This document shows positions 17,812 to 26,526 of a stretch of 64,000 bases of DNA, piece after piece. The notes under the pieces are model-generated. The model saw only the letters and a list, made by a program, of their open reading frames with translations. It was not told the DNA's origin and did not search any database. The translations under genes were made by a program, and so were the position numbers. The stretch's first letter is position 1. Every line of letters starts with the position of its first letter. Origin of the DNA: Pyxidicoccus trucidator (GTDB taxonomy: Bacteria; Myxococcota; Myxococcia; Myxococcales; Myxococcaceae); contig NZ_JAAIXZ010000034.1 in NCBI RefSeq assembly GCF_010894435.1, positions 1 to 64,000 on the forward strand, given 5' to 3'.

Positions 17812-18941
17812 GCCGCCTTCCCTCCCGGTGCCGCGCGCAGCGGCAGGCGCAGCTCCGCCACCGTGCCGCGCGGGGTGTCGGGCCTCAGCTCCAGCGCGGC
17901 CCCGGGGCCGTACAAGGTGGCGAGGCGCGCGCGCAGGTTGGACAGGCCCACGCCCCCGCCGCGCGCCGGTGCGACTCCACCGGGCAGCCCCAGCCCATCG
18001 TCCCGTACACGCACGCGCAGCGCCTCGCCGTCCCGCTCGGCGCTGATGCGCACGCGGCCGGGCTCGGCCCGGGGCGCCAGTCCGTGGCGGATGGCGTTCT
18101 CCACCAGGGGCTGCAGGGCCAGGTGGGGCACGCAGGCCTCCAGCACGTCCGGCGCCAGCTGCCACTCCACCTCCAGCCGGGGCCCGAAGCGCGTGCGCTC
18201 AATGTCCAGGTATGGCGCCAGCGCCGCCTGCTCCTCGCGCAGCGTCACCTCCTGGCGTCCTCCGGACTCCAGGCTGTGGCGAAGCAGGTCGCCCAGCCGC
18301 GCCAACATCCGCTCGGCGCCGTCCGGGTTGTGGTGGACCAGCGAGGCCACGGCATTGAGGGCGTTGAAGAGGAAGTGGGGCCGGAGCTGGGCCGCGAGCC
18401 CCTGCAGCCGGGCCTCCGCGAGCTGCGCCTGGAGCTGGTCGGCGCGGCGCTGGCGCACGTGCGCGCGGCGCGCCAGCCCCAGGGCATGCGCCCCGGCCGT
18501 CAGCAGCAGCCACGTCAGGAGGTTGTTGGCCACGCTCTGCACGAGCACCACGCCCGCCCCCGGTGGCCGCTCGTACCAGGCGAAGACGTCCTGCGTGAGG
18601 AGGACGAAGGCCGCGCGCCCCAGCACCACCAGCGCCAGCGCTCCCAGGTGCGCGGCCACGGCGCGGCCCAGTCGCTCACGCCCCAGGGGAAGGCGCTCTG
18701 CCAGCCGCAGGCCCAGCACGGTGAAGGGCACCCACAATAGCGCGCTCGCCAGGGCCATCCGCCACATCGCGCCCTCGGAACCCTCCACCTCGCCCAGGCT
18801 CCGGAGCAGGCGCATCTGGCTGACGGTGACCAGCCCATCCGTCAGCCACCAGGCCGTCGTCCCGCACCAGACGGCCCAGGAGGGGAGCGGGGGCACCTCA
18901 CCGGGCCAGGGCACCGGCGGGTCCTTCAGGGGCTCGCGCAT
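17808..18941 (-). CDS. LytS/AlgZ-type sensor histidine kinase
   Basis: 377 residues. Four hydrophobic segments between about 20 and 155 form a membrane sensor without a large periplasmic loop. A short coiled linker leads to the His_kinase domain with the phospho-acceptor in QLRPHFLFNALNAV, then an HATPase with VENAIRHG, RDDGLGLP and GGGVGLSNLRARL. This is the 5TM/LytS class, which pairs with LytTR regulators, as the overlapping downstream gene confirms. No clear Shine-Dalgarno sequence precedes the ATG at 18941. Confidence 0.93.
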   Translation of the reverse strand: MREPLKDPPVPWPGEVPPLPSWAVWCGTTAWWLTDGLVTVSQMRLLRSLGEVEGSEGAMWRMALASALLWVPFTVLGLRLAERLPLGRERLGRAVAAHLGALALVVLGRAAFVLLTQDVFAWYERPPGAGVVLVQSVANNLLTWLLLTAGAHALGLARRAHVRQRRADQLQAQLAEARLQGLAAQLRPHFLFNALNAVASLVHHNPDGAERMLARLGDLLRHSLESGGRQEVTLREEQAALAPYLDIERTRFGPRLEVEWQLAPDVLEACVPHLALQPLVENAIRHGLAPRAEPGRVRISAERDGEALRVRVRDDGLGLPGGVAPARGGGVGLSNLRARLATLYGPGAALELRPDTPRGTVAELRLPLRAAPGGKAA

Positions 18942-19080
18942 GGCCAGGGAGGCTAACGGGGCGCGGGGACGGCTTCCACGGGGCCTGGGACGAACGGCGC
19001 GGCGGGCAGGGACGAACCGGTTGCTTCCGGTCCATCCCGGCCCGCCTTGCCGGGCCTCACGTGGAGGACTGCGACAGCGG

Positions 19081-19587
19081 TTACTGCGCGTCGCTCGACG
19101 GCATGACCTTGATGCGCTCGCCGTCGCTGCCAGTCACGGTGGTGCCAGACGACTTCTGCTGCTCGGCGGAGGGCGTGCCCACCGCGAAGCTCGCCACCTT
19201 GGACATGTGGCTGCCCTGGAAGCTGCCGGTGACGGCCACCACCAGGTGCGAGCGGCCGGGCCCGGGCGTGAACTCCACGTCGAAGGACGTCTCGCCCGCC
19301 TTCATGAAGCTGGTGCCGGCCACGGGCGTGGCCGCGCTCCGGACCGACAGGCCGTCCGCGCCCGAGACATTCACCTGGACGTCGGTGGCCGGGGCGTCGA
19401 AGCGGAGGGTGACGTGGGCCCGCTCACCGTCGAGCTTCGCGTCTACCGCCACGGGGGCGCTGACCTTCGACGTGGCGACGTCCGCCTGGTCGCCCGCCGA
19501 GGGAGTGGACTTCGACTGAGAGCTGCAGGCCAACGGCGCCGTCAGCGCGAGGAGACCCGAGAGGACTGCGAGTGCCGTGCGATTCAT
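19081..19587 (-). CDS. Small lipoprotein of unknown function
   Basis: 168 residues with a lipoprotein signal (lipobox LAC, lipidated Cys about residue 21). The mature part has a Ser/Thr-rich linker and one beta-rich domain (about 45-135) reminiscent of an Ig-like fold, ending in a polar tail. No catalytic motif is seen. It starts 13 bp after the stop of the metalloprotease lipoprotein gene, so the two are co-transcribed; it could bind or assist that enzyme. I do not recognise a named family. Confidence 0.7.
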   Translation of the reverse strand: MNRTALAVLSGLLALTAPLACSSQSKSTPSAGDQADVATSKVSAPVAVDAKLDGERAHVTLRFDAPATDVQVNVSGADGLSVRSAATPVAGTSFMKAGETSFDVEFTPGPGRSHLVVAVTGSFQGSHMSKVASFAVGTPSAEQQKSSGTTVTGSDGERIKVMPSSDAQ

Positions 19588-19600
19588 GTGTGCTCCTCGA

Positions 19601-21241
19601 TTAAGGGCTCGTGATGGAGATGGAGACGGAGTAGGTGCCCGAGTTCTCCTTGAAGCCCATCACCGCCAGCACGTACGTCGTGCCGCTCTGGGTGGGAATG
19701 CTGACCGACTCCGTGCCTGCGAGGAACTTGTCCGCGGAGCCCACCACCTCGCCCCGCTGGTAGACCTCGATGCCCACGTCTTCCGACGCGTTCGACGCGG
19801 AGATGTTCATCATCCGGCCGGTGCCCGTGAAGACGTAGTAGCGGTTCTGCTGCTGCTTGTTGAACGTCGACGGGCCGCCGCGGAAGGAGACGCTGGCGCT
19901 GTGCGGGTACGTGTTGGGCACCACGTTGTACATGGCGCGCAGGTCCGTATCCCCGTCGCCGAACCCTGACGTCACCGGGCCGACGTCATAGTGGGCCAGG
20001 AGCGCGTTCACCGCCGTCTCGTTCACCCCCGCCTGCGTCCTGAGGCCGGCGATGAAGGAGCCGATGGTGGTCAGCGCCTCCGTCGACTTCTGCGGCCCCA
20101 CCAGCACGTCATAGATGGGCCCCAGGCCCAGCGCGACGTTGTCGTACCCCGACTCGTTGGAGCCCGAGTCGTACAGGTCATAGAGCAGGCGCATGACGGT
20201 GGACTCGGAGAACGGTCCGGGCGTCGGGTCGTCCGTGGGGCTGGGCGCCGTCTCCGCGTCGAAGCCGAAGGCCGTCAGCCCGCCGGAGCTGCCCGCCCAC
20301 AGCGTGTCCACGTACATGGACTCGGGCAGGAGCATGGCCGCCAGGGCGTTGCCATAGCCCTCGCCAAAGGACAGGCGCGGGTCGAGCACGTCACCCGAGC
20401 TGTGCGGGCCGCCCGGGCTGTCCGAGCGCGAGAGGTTGGCCTCGAAGTAGTGCCCCCACTCGTGGACGATGACGTGCGAGTCGAACTCGTCGGTGTCGAT
20501 GCTCGCCCGGCCGAGGATGTAGATTTCGTTCTCCGTGAAGGAGAAGTGCGACGTGCTGATGAAGCCGGCCGCCTTGTCTCCCCCCTGGGGGACGTTGTCC
20601 GGGCTCCAGTTCACCTTGAGCGCCGGGAAGGCGGCGGCGGGGCGGACCGCGAGGAAGGCGCGGGACGCGGTGTACATGCTGTCGAGGATGGCGAAGGGCG
20701 CCGCGGACCGCCGGTTGGCGGTGTAGCCCGAGCCATTCCACCCATGGCCCGCGTGCAGGTCCTTGGCCGTGGTGGTGGTGGTGATGCTGTCACCCAGCGC
20801 CCAGACCGAGTTGCTGTCCGTGTTGTCCTCGATCTGGATGTCCGGCGTGGTGGTCTTCGCGAGCGCGACGAGCGACAGCGCGCCGCTGCAGCTCGGCGTG
20901 TAGGTCAGCTGGTACTGACCCTGCTCGGTCGTCGCCCCGGTGGCCAGGACGTTGGACCCCTGGCGCACCTGCACGACGGCGTTGCGCACCGGCTTCGCGG
21001 AGGCCTGGGCGAAGTCCAGCGTGCCCGCCCGCGTGGACGCCGAATAGACGGCCGGGACGAAGTCGTACGTCACCTTGCCACTGAGCGTCACCGCCTGGCC
21101 GGCGGTGCAGTTCGGCTGCTCATCATCATCATCATCGTCGTCATCGTCATCGCCGGTACACCCCGCCAATGCGAGGGTGAGCGCGAGTGCCAGCACCTTG
21201 CTCGTGGTGTGGCCCCAGTGTGACTTGCGAGACACGAACAT
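19601..21241 (-). CDS. Lipoprotein metallopeptidase (HEWGH) with deca-aspartate tract
   Basis: 546 residues from the ATG at 21241 with a GGGGGAG site. The lipobox is LALAGC; right after TG of the mature N terminus come ten aspartates in a row. An N-terminal carboxypeptidase-regulatory-like beta domain (about 50-120) is followed by a zincin domain with VIVHEWGHYFE, then ISFGEGYGNALA-type sequence in which a downstream acidic residue could be the third zinc ligand. The last 100 residues resemble a pre-peptidase C-terminal beta-sandwich. It is a probable outer-surface protease; the aspartate tract may bind Ca2+ or keep the protein at the surface. The lipidated gene downstream is in the same operon. 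Confidence 0.8.
   Translation of the reverse strand: MFVSRKSHWGHTTSKVLALALTLALAGCTGDDDDDDDDDDEQPNCTAGQAVTLSGKVTYDFVPAVYSASTRAGTLDFAQASAKPVRNAVVQVRQGSNVLATGATTEQGQYQLTYTPSCSGALSLVALAKTTTPDIQIEDNTDSNSVWALGDSITTTTTAKDLHAGHGWNGSGYTANRRSAAPFAILDSMYTASRAFLAVRPAAAFPALKVNWSPDNVPQGGDKAAGFISTSHFSFTENEIYILGRASIDTDEFDSHVIVHEWGHYFEANLSRSDSPGGPHSSGDVLDPRLSFGEGYGNALAAMLLPESMYVDTLWAGSSGGLTAFGFDAETAPSPTDDPTPGPFSESTVMRLLYDLYDSGSNESGYDNVALGLGPIYDVLVGPQKSTEALTTIGSFIAGLRTQAGVNETAVNALLAHYDVGPVTSGFGDGDTDLRAMYNVVPNTYPHSASVSFRGGPSTFNKQQQNRYYVFTGTGRMMNISASNASEDVGIEVYQRGEVVGSADKFLAGTESVSIPTQSGTTYVLAVMGFKENSGTYSVSISITSP
21120..21151. repeat. Trinucleotide tract encoding Asp10
   Basis: An uninterrupted run of CAT/CGT triplets on the plus strand (GAT/GAC codons on the minus strand) codes for ten aspartates. 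Mixed codons limit slippage, but unit number could vary between strains. Confidence 0.75.
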
Positions 21242-21490
21242 TCCGTTCTCCCCCTGCCGCTCGCTTGTCGAGGGCAGGGGGGCATTCTGGGCAGTTCTCC
21301 AGGCAACTTCAAATGCCCAGGCAAGGTGCGGACATGTACGGGAATCCTTCTCAGTGGAGCAGAGTCTGGGAGCGCCGGGCGTTCCGGGCAGGCGAGCGGG
21401 GTGCCGCCGGGTGTCCGGGGGCTGGTTGGTGCGCCCACGGGCCGGCAGCACCTTTCACGGGTGAGAGTCACCTGGGGCACGGGAGAGGAC

Positions 21491-23743
21491 ATGGGCCAGG
21501 AAGGGCCGGTCGCTCGGACGGAGCGGGAGCGGATGCTCCATCGCCAGTCCGTGCTCCTGGAACAATCCGTGCTGTTGGAGCTGGCGGCGGCGAAGGCGCC
21601 GGACTTCCAGGCGAGCCTCCGACAGATTCTGAAGAGTGACGCCGAGCAGCTGGGCGTGGCGCGGGTGAGCTACTGGTCGCTCGCGCCGGAGGCCCACGCC
21701 ATCCACTGCGACGTCATGTACCTGCGGGACGCCGACGCCTTCGACGGCGGCGCCCGGCTCTTGAAGAGCGACTACCCCCGCTACTTCCAGGCGCTGCTGG
21801 ACGAGCTGTACATCGACGCGGCGGACGCCCGCCGGGACGAGCGGACGCGCGAGTTCGCTGCGTCGTACCTGGAGCCGCAGGGCATCACCTCCATGCTGGA
21901 CGTCCCCGTCTGGGTCCGCGGGAGGCTGGGCGGCGTGGTGTGCCACGAGCACATCGGCCCGCCCCGGCCCTGGACGGTGGAGGAGCAGGCGTTCGCCCGC
22001 TCCATCGGCCACGTGGTGTCCATGGCCCTGGAGACGGCGGAGCGGCGGCGGACGGAGGAGTCGCTGCGCCAGAGCGAGGAGCGCTTCCGGCTGCTGGTGG
22101 ACGGGGTGAGGGACCAGGCGCTCATCATGCTGGACCCCGACGGACACGTGGTGAGCTGGAACGCGGGCGCGCAGCGCATCTTCGGCTACGAGACGTCGGA
22201 GGCGCTCGGCCGGCACTTCTCGGCCTTCCACCCACCGGACAGCGTGGCGAGGGGCCGTCCCCAGGCGCAGCTGCAGGGGGCGGTGGATCAGGAGCGCGTG
22301 GGGGTGGAGGGGTGGCGGCTGCGCAGGGATGGCTCGCGCTTCTGGGCGGGCGTGGTGCTCACTTCGCTGCGAGACGCGGAGGGCCGGCTGCGTGGCTTCG
22401 CGGAGGTCAGCCGCGATTTGACGGAGCGCAAGCGGGCCGAGCAGCAGCAGCGCCTGCTGGCCGAGGCGAGCGCCGCGGCACAGCGGCAGCGCCTGCTGGC
22501 CGAGGCGAGCGCGGCGCTGGTGTCCTCGCTGGACCCGGAGGCGGCGCTGACCGCCGTGGCCCACCGTGCCGTCCCGCTGCTGGGAGACACGTGCCTGCTG
22601 CACCTCCAGGAGGAGGGCGTCGTCCGGCGGGTGGCCTGCGAGCATGCGCCCGGGAGCCGCGCGGAGCCCCTCTGTGGGGACCTGCTCGGCCCGGAGGAGG
22701 CTGCCCGGCCGCTTCCGGAGCTGGACCGGGTGCTGCGCACGGGTCGCTCGCGCTTGCTCCCGGACACCACGAAGCTGCTCCATCGGCTCGGAGCGGGGGA
22801 CTCCGGCCGCGTCCGCTTCCCCCTGCTCCAGCGGCTGCGCCCGGCCTCGCTGCTGGTCGTCCCGCTCATTGCCCGGGGACGTCCCCTGGGGACGCTCACG
22901 CTCCTGCGCGACGAGCCCGGCAACCCCTACCGCCGGGAGGACCAGGCCCTGGCCGAGGAGCTGGCGCGGCGCACCGCCTACGCGGTGGACAACTCGCGCC
23001 TCTACCAGGAGGCGCAGAAGGCCATCAGCCTGCGGGACGAGTTCCTCTCCATCGCCTCGCACGAGCTGCGCACCCCCATCACCACGCTGCACCTCCAGCT
23101 CCAGCACCTGCAGCGCCTCTGCTCGAGGACGCAGGAGGTGGCGCTGTGTCAGAAGCTCGAGGTCTCCACGAAGCAGATTCACCGGCTGGACAAGCTCATC
23201 AACGGGCTGCTGGATGTGTCGCGCATCAGCACGGGCCAGCTCCGCTTCAACCTGGAGGAGCTGGACCTGAGCCAGCTCGCGAGCGAGGTGACGGAGCAGT
23301 TCCAGGCGGAGGCCGCGCGCGCGCACTGCGAGCTGGTGCTGCGGACGTCCGGGCCGGTGACGGGGCGGTATGACCGGCTCCGGCTGGAGCAGGTGCTGGC
23401 GAACCTGCTCTCCAATGCCATCAAGTACGCGTCCGGCAGGCCGGTGACGGTGAGCGTGGAGGATGCGGGCGACGTGGCCCGGCTCATCGTCCAGGACCAG
23501 GGCATCGGCATCCCGGAGAAGGATGTCTCGCGCATCTTCGGACGCTTCGAGCGCGCCGTCTCCCCGCGCAACTACGGCGGCCTGGGGCTGGGCCTCTTCA
23601 TCACCCGTCAAATCGTGGAGGCCCACGGCGGCTCCATCGCCGTGAAGAGCCGGCCCGGAGAGGGCTCCACCTTCACGGTGACGCTGCCGAGGCGTTTCAT
23701 GGCGGACGCGGAGGCCGCGGGGCAGGGCGCTTCCAGGGCCTGA
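21491..23743 (+). CDS. GAF-PAS-GAF sensor histidine kinase
   Basis: 750 residues from the ATG at 21491 with GGGAGAGG in front; the frame is open further upstream. An N-terminal GAF domain (about 25-165) is followed by PAS (about 185-310, with MLDPDGHVVSWN). A short duplicated helix follows (QQRLLAEASAA, then QRQRLLAEASAA), then a second GAF (about 335-490), HisKA with His in ASHELRTP, and HATPase with SNAIKYA, DQGIGIP and GGLGLGLFI. It has no membrane helix. No partner response regulator is adjacent, as is common for myxobacterial orphan kinases. The kinase core is closely related to the one at 10450. Confidence 0.92.
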   Translation: MGQEGPVARTERERMLHRQSVLLEQSVLLELAAAKAPDFQASLRQILKSDAEQLGVARVSYWSLAPEAHAIHCDVMYLRDADAFDGGARLLKSDYPRYFQALLDELYIDAADARRDERTREFAASYLEPQGITSMLDVPVWVRGRLGGVVCHEHIGPPRPWTVEEQAFARSIGHVVSMALETAERRRTEESLRQSEERFRLLVDGVRDQALIMLDPDGHVVSWNAGAQRIFGYETSEALGRHFSAFHPPDSVARGRPQAQLQGAVDQERVGVEGWRLRRDGSRFWAGVVLTSLRDAEGRLRGFAEVSRDLTERKRAEQQQRLLAEASAAAQRQRLLAEASAALVSSLDPEAALTAVAHRAVPLLGDTCLLHLQEEGVVRRVACEHAPGSRAEPLCGDLLGPEEAARPLPELDRVLRTGRSRLLPDTTKLLHRLGAGDSGRVRFPLLQRLRPASLLVVPLIARGRPLGTLTLLRDEPGNPYRREDQALAEELARRTAYAVDNSRLYQEAQKAISLRDEFLSIASHELRTPITTLHLQLQHLQRLCSRTQEVALCQKLEVSTKQIHRLDKLINGLLDVSRISTGQLRFNLEELDLSQLASEVTEQFQAEAARAHCELVLRTSGPVTGRYDRLRLEQVLANLLSNAIKYASGRPVTVSVEDAGDVARLIVQDQGIGIPEKDVSRIFGRFERAVSPRNYGGLGLGLFITRQIVEAHGGSIAVKSRPGEGSTFTVTLPRRFMADAEAAGQGASRA

Positions 23744-23768
23744 AAATCGGGCCCGCTGACGTCTCACA

Positions 23769-23793
23769 CCGGGCCGGAGGGCCCTCGGCCCGG
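23769..23793. terminator. GC-rich hairpin between convergent genes
   Basis: CCGGGCCG (23769-23776) pairs with CGGCCCGG (23786-23793) around a 9-base loop. There is no T-run, so it is at most a weak or Rho-assisted terminator shared by the kinase and thrA 3' ends. Confidence 0.3.
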
Positions 23794-23890
23794 CGCTGGC
23801 GGTGCTGCCCTGGCTGCCCGTGCTGGCGCTGGAGCGCCACCGCCGGAGGCGGGGAGCCCGGCGGTAGCGGCACCGCCGGGCGGGGGCTGC

Positions 23891-26347
23891 TCAGGGCAGC
23901 GGCACGTCCACCAGCCGGAGCACGTCCGCGAGCACGCCGGCCGCGGTCACCGCCGCGCCCGCGCCGTAGCCGCGAATCACCAGCGGCGTGGGGCTGTAGC
24001 GCTCCGACAGGAAGCTGAGCGCGTTCTCCCCGCCCTTCACCGCCGCCAGCGGGTGCTCCAGCGGCACGGCCACCAGCCCCACGAAGCAGCCGTCCTGATT
24101 GACGCTGCCCACGTAACGCAGCACCTTGCCCTCCTTGCGGTGCGCGTCCACGCGGCGCTGGAAGGCGGCATCCACCTGCGGCAGGCGGGCGAGGAAGTCG
24201 TCGAGGGGTCCGGTTGCGTCGAAGTCCGAGGGGAGGAGCGACTCCAGCCCCACGCCCTCCAGCTCCACCGTGCGTCCCAGCTCGCGGGCGAGGATGAGCA
24301 CCTTGCGCGCCACGTCCGTGCCGTGGAGGTCGTCGCGGGGGTCCGGCTCCGTGAAGCGCCGCTCCATCGCCGCGCCCACCGCCTTCGACAGCGGCACGCC
24401 CTCCTCGACGAGGCCGAGGATGAACGAGAGCGAGCCGGAGAGGATGCCCTCGATGCGCAGCACCTGGTCACCCGTGCGCAGCATGTTCTTGAGCGTGTCG
24501 ATGACGGGCAGGGCCGCGCCGACGTTCGTCTCGTAGAGGAAGCGGCGCTGGTGGCGCGACGCCGTCTCGCGCATTCCCCGCCAGTGGCTCCACCGGCCGG
24601 CGTTGGCCTTCTTGTTGGCCGTCACCACGTGCAGCCCGGCCTCCATCAGCGAAGGGTAGGCGAGCGCCACGTCCTCGCTGCTGGTGCAGTCCACGAAGAT
24701 GGGCCGGCCGGGGCGCTTGGCGCGCGCCCAGTCGCGGAAGGTGTCCAGCGCCGGGCCGTCCCCGCCCGCGTCGAGCCGCTCCTTCCAGCCCTCCAGCGGC
24801 ACGCCCTCGCTGGCCACCACGCAGTGCTTGCTGTTGGCGATGGCGCACACCCTCAGGTCCACGCCGTGGGCGCGCAGCTTGGGGGCCTGCTGCCGCACCT
24901 GCCGGAGCAGCTCCGCGCCCACGCTGCCCACGCCCGCCACCAGCAGCTCCACCACCTCCGTGGTGCCGAAGCAGCGGCCGTGCACATGGGCCATGGCGCG
25001 CGGGCCGTCCGCCTCGGTGATGACGGCGGAGATGCTGCGCTCGCTGGAGCCCTGCGCAATCGCGGCGATGCTGCACCCCACGTCGGCCAGGGCGCTGAAG
25101 AACGTCCCCGCCACGCCCACGCGGTGGCGCATCCCGTCACCGACGATGCTGAGCACGGCGAGCCCGCCCTGCCGCTCGATGGCGTCCACCTTGCCGGCCT
25201 CGCGCTCCACCTCGAACGCGGCTTCCAGGGCCCGCACGGCGCGCTCCGCGTCGGCCTGCTGCACGCAGAAGCTGATGGAGCACTCGCTGGAGCCCTGGGT
25301 GATGAGCACCACGGAGATGCCGGCGTGGGCCATCGCCTCGAAGACGCGGGCGGCGGTGCCGGGCACGCCCTTGAGCCCCGCGCCGGAGATGTTGACGAGG
25401 GAGATGTCGGGCAGGAAGGACAGGCCGCGCACCGGGTGCTGGGGCGGCGCGGCGGCGGCCGTCACGCGGGTGCCGGGGTGCTCGGGCTTGAAGCTGTTGC
25501 AGACGCGCACCGGAATCCCACGCTCGCGCGCCGGGGCAATCGTCTTGGGGTGGAGCACCTTCGCGCCGAAGTAGGCCAGCTCCATCGCCTCCTCGAAGCT
25601 CACCTCCGGCAGCGGGAAGGCCTCGGGGACGAGGCGGGGGTCCGCGCTGAAGATGCCGTCCACGTCGGTCCAGATTTCCAGCAGGTCCGCGTCCAGCAGC
25701 GCCGCCGCCAGCGCGGCCGAGTAGTCCGAGCCGCCGCGCCCGAGCGACAGCGTCTTGCCCTTGCCGTCGCCGCCGAAGAAGCCCGGCATCAGCATCAGCC
25801 CCGGGCCGCCCTCTCTCAGCGGGGCGAAGCGCGCGCGGCTCTCCTCCATGTGCGGCGTGGCCTGGAGCGGGTCTCCCGAGCAGACGAGCACCTCGCGAGG
25901 GTCCACGGCCTGGGGCGCGAGTCCCCGGGCCTCCATCAGCGCGCCCAGGATGAGGCACGAGGCGCGCTCGCCCAGGCCCGACAGGAGGGCGAGCACCGAG
26001 GGGGAGCACTCCCGCAGCAGTCCCACGCCCTGCAACAGCCCGCGCAGCTCCGAGGACAGGGCCGCGAGTCCTTCCTCCAGCGGGCGTTGCCGGGCCGCGC
26101 CCAGCTCACCGCCCAGCTCCCGGACGATGGCGGAGTGCGTGTCGTCGAAGCGGGCGCGCAGCGCCTCCACCGCGCCACCCTCCTGCGCCACGCGCGCCGC
26201 TTCCACCAGCAGGTTGGTGATGCCGGACACGGCCGAGGCCACCACCATCACCCGTGTCTGCTGGCGCGCCGCCGCGGCCAGGTCCACCACGCGGCGCATC
26301 TGCTCGACGCCGCCCACGCTGGTGCCGCCGAATTTCATCACTCGCAT
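23891..26347 (-). CDS. thrA: Bifunctional aspartokinase/homoserine dehydrogenase
   Basis: 818 residues. The N-terminal aspartokinase begins with KFGGTSVG (ATP site) and includes FFGGDGKGKTLSLGRGGSDYSA, where aspartate binds. Two ACT domains (about 310-455, with QGSSECSISF and QGSSERSISA) give feedback control by threonine. The homoserine dehydrogenase half starts near 465 with VAGVGSVGAELLRQ and carries the catalytic region TANKKANAG and the substrate loop EGILSGSLSFIL. It performs the first and third steps from aspartate towards threonine and methionine. Length and order match the ThrA/MetL family. The gene is preceded by a Thr-rich leader peptide and an attenuator, so transcription falls when charged tRNA-Thr is plentiful. 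GAGGT lies before the ATG. Confidence 0.96.
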   Translation of the reverse strand: MRVMKFGGTSVGGVEQMRRVVDLAAAARQQTRVMVVASAVSGITNLLVEAARVAQEGGAVEALRARFDDTHSAIVRELGGELGAARQRPLEEGLAALSSELRGLLQGVGLLRECSPSVLALLSGLGERASCLILGALMEARGLAPQAVDPREVLVCSGDPLQATPHMEESRARFAPLREGGPGLMLMPGFFGGDGKGKTLSLGRGGSDYSAALAAALLDADLLEIWTDVDGIFSADPRLVPEAFPLPEVSFEEAMELAYFGAKVLHPKTIAPARERGIPVRVCNSFKPEHPGTRVTAAAAPPQHPVRGLSFLPDISLVNISGAGLKGVPGTAARVFEAMAHAGISVVLITQGSSECSISFCVQQADAERAVRALEAAFEVEREAGKVDAIERQGGLAVLSIVGDGMRHRVGVAGTFFSALADVGCSIAAIAQGSSERSISAVITEADGPRAMAHVHGRCFGTTEVVELLVAGVGSVGAELLRQVRQQAPKLRAHGVDLRVCAIANSKHCVVASEGVPLEGWKERLDAGGDGPALDTFRDWARAKRPGRPIFVDCTSSEDVALAYPSLMEAGLHVVTANKKANAGRWSHWRGMRETASRHQRRFLYETNVGAALPVIDTLKNMLRTGDQVLRIEGILSGSLSFILGLVEEGVPLSKAVGAAMERRFTEPDPRDDLHGTDVARKVLILARELGRTVELEGVGLESLLPSDFDATGPLDDFLARLPQVDAAFQRRVDAHRKEGKVLRYVGSVNQDGCFVGLVAVPLEHPLAAVKGGENALSFLSERYSPTPLVIRGYGAGAAVTAAGVLADVLRLVDVPLP

Positions 26348-26445
26348 GGCGCGACCTCGCGGAGGTGGGCGGGAGCGGAGGGGCGGAACTTCGGGAGGGG
26401 CGTCTGCGGGGTGGGCTGCATGGGGTTCCTGGGGTGGAGGGCGTG

Positions 26446-26526
26446 AAAAACAAAAAGGCCCCGCGCCGGGGAGCGCGGGGCCGAGCTGGGGAACCTGAAG
26501 GTTCCGAGCTAGACCGCCCGCGCTCC
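26446..26526 (-). promoter_or_regulatory. Threonine attenuator: terminator, antiterminator and pause hairpin
   Basis: Read on the minus strand. The terminator has a 9-bp stem of GGCCCCGCG and CGCGGGGCC (plus coordinates 26474-26482 and 26457-26465) followed by TTTTTGTTTTT (26456-26446). Its 5' arm overlaps 26470-26479, which is perfectly complementary over 10 bp to 26517-26526, at the end of the leader ORF just after the Thr codons. These two pairings exclude each other. A small hairpin (GGAACC-TTCA-GGTTCC, 26490-26505) lies between. Stalling at the Thr codons would free 26517-26526 to form the antiterminator; a ribosome at the stop codon would cover it and let the terminator form. Confidence 0.9.

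Noticed and set aside
16933..19614. 893-codon plus-strand frame opposite the LytS/LytTR pair
   Set aside because: Low-complexity shadow; both minus-strand genes have all expected motifs.
24053..26446. 797-codon plus-strand frame opposite thrA
   Set aside because: thrA motifs are complete on the minus strand; this frame is a codon-bias artefact.
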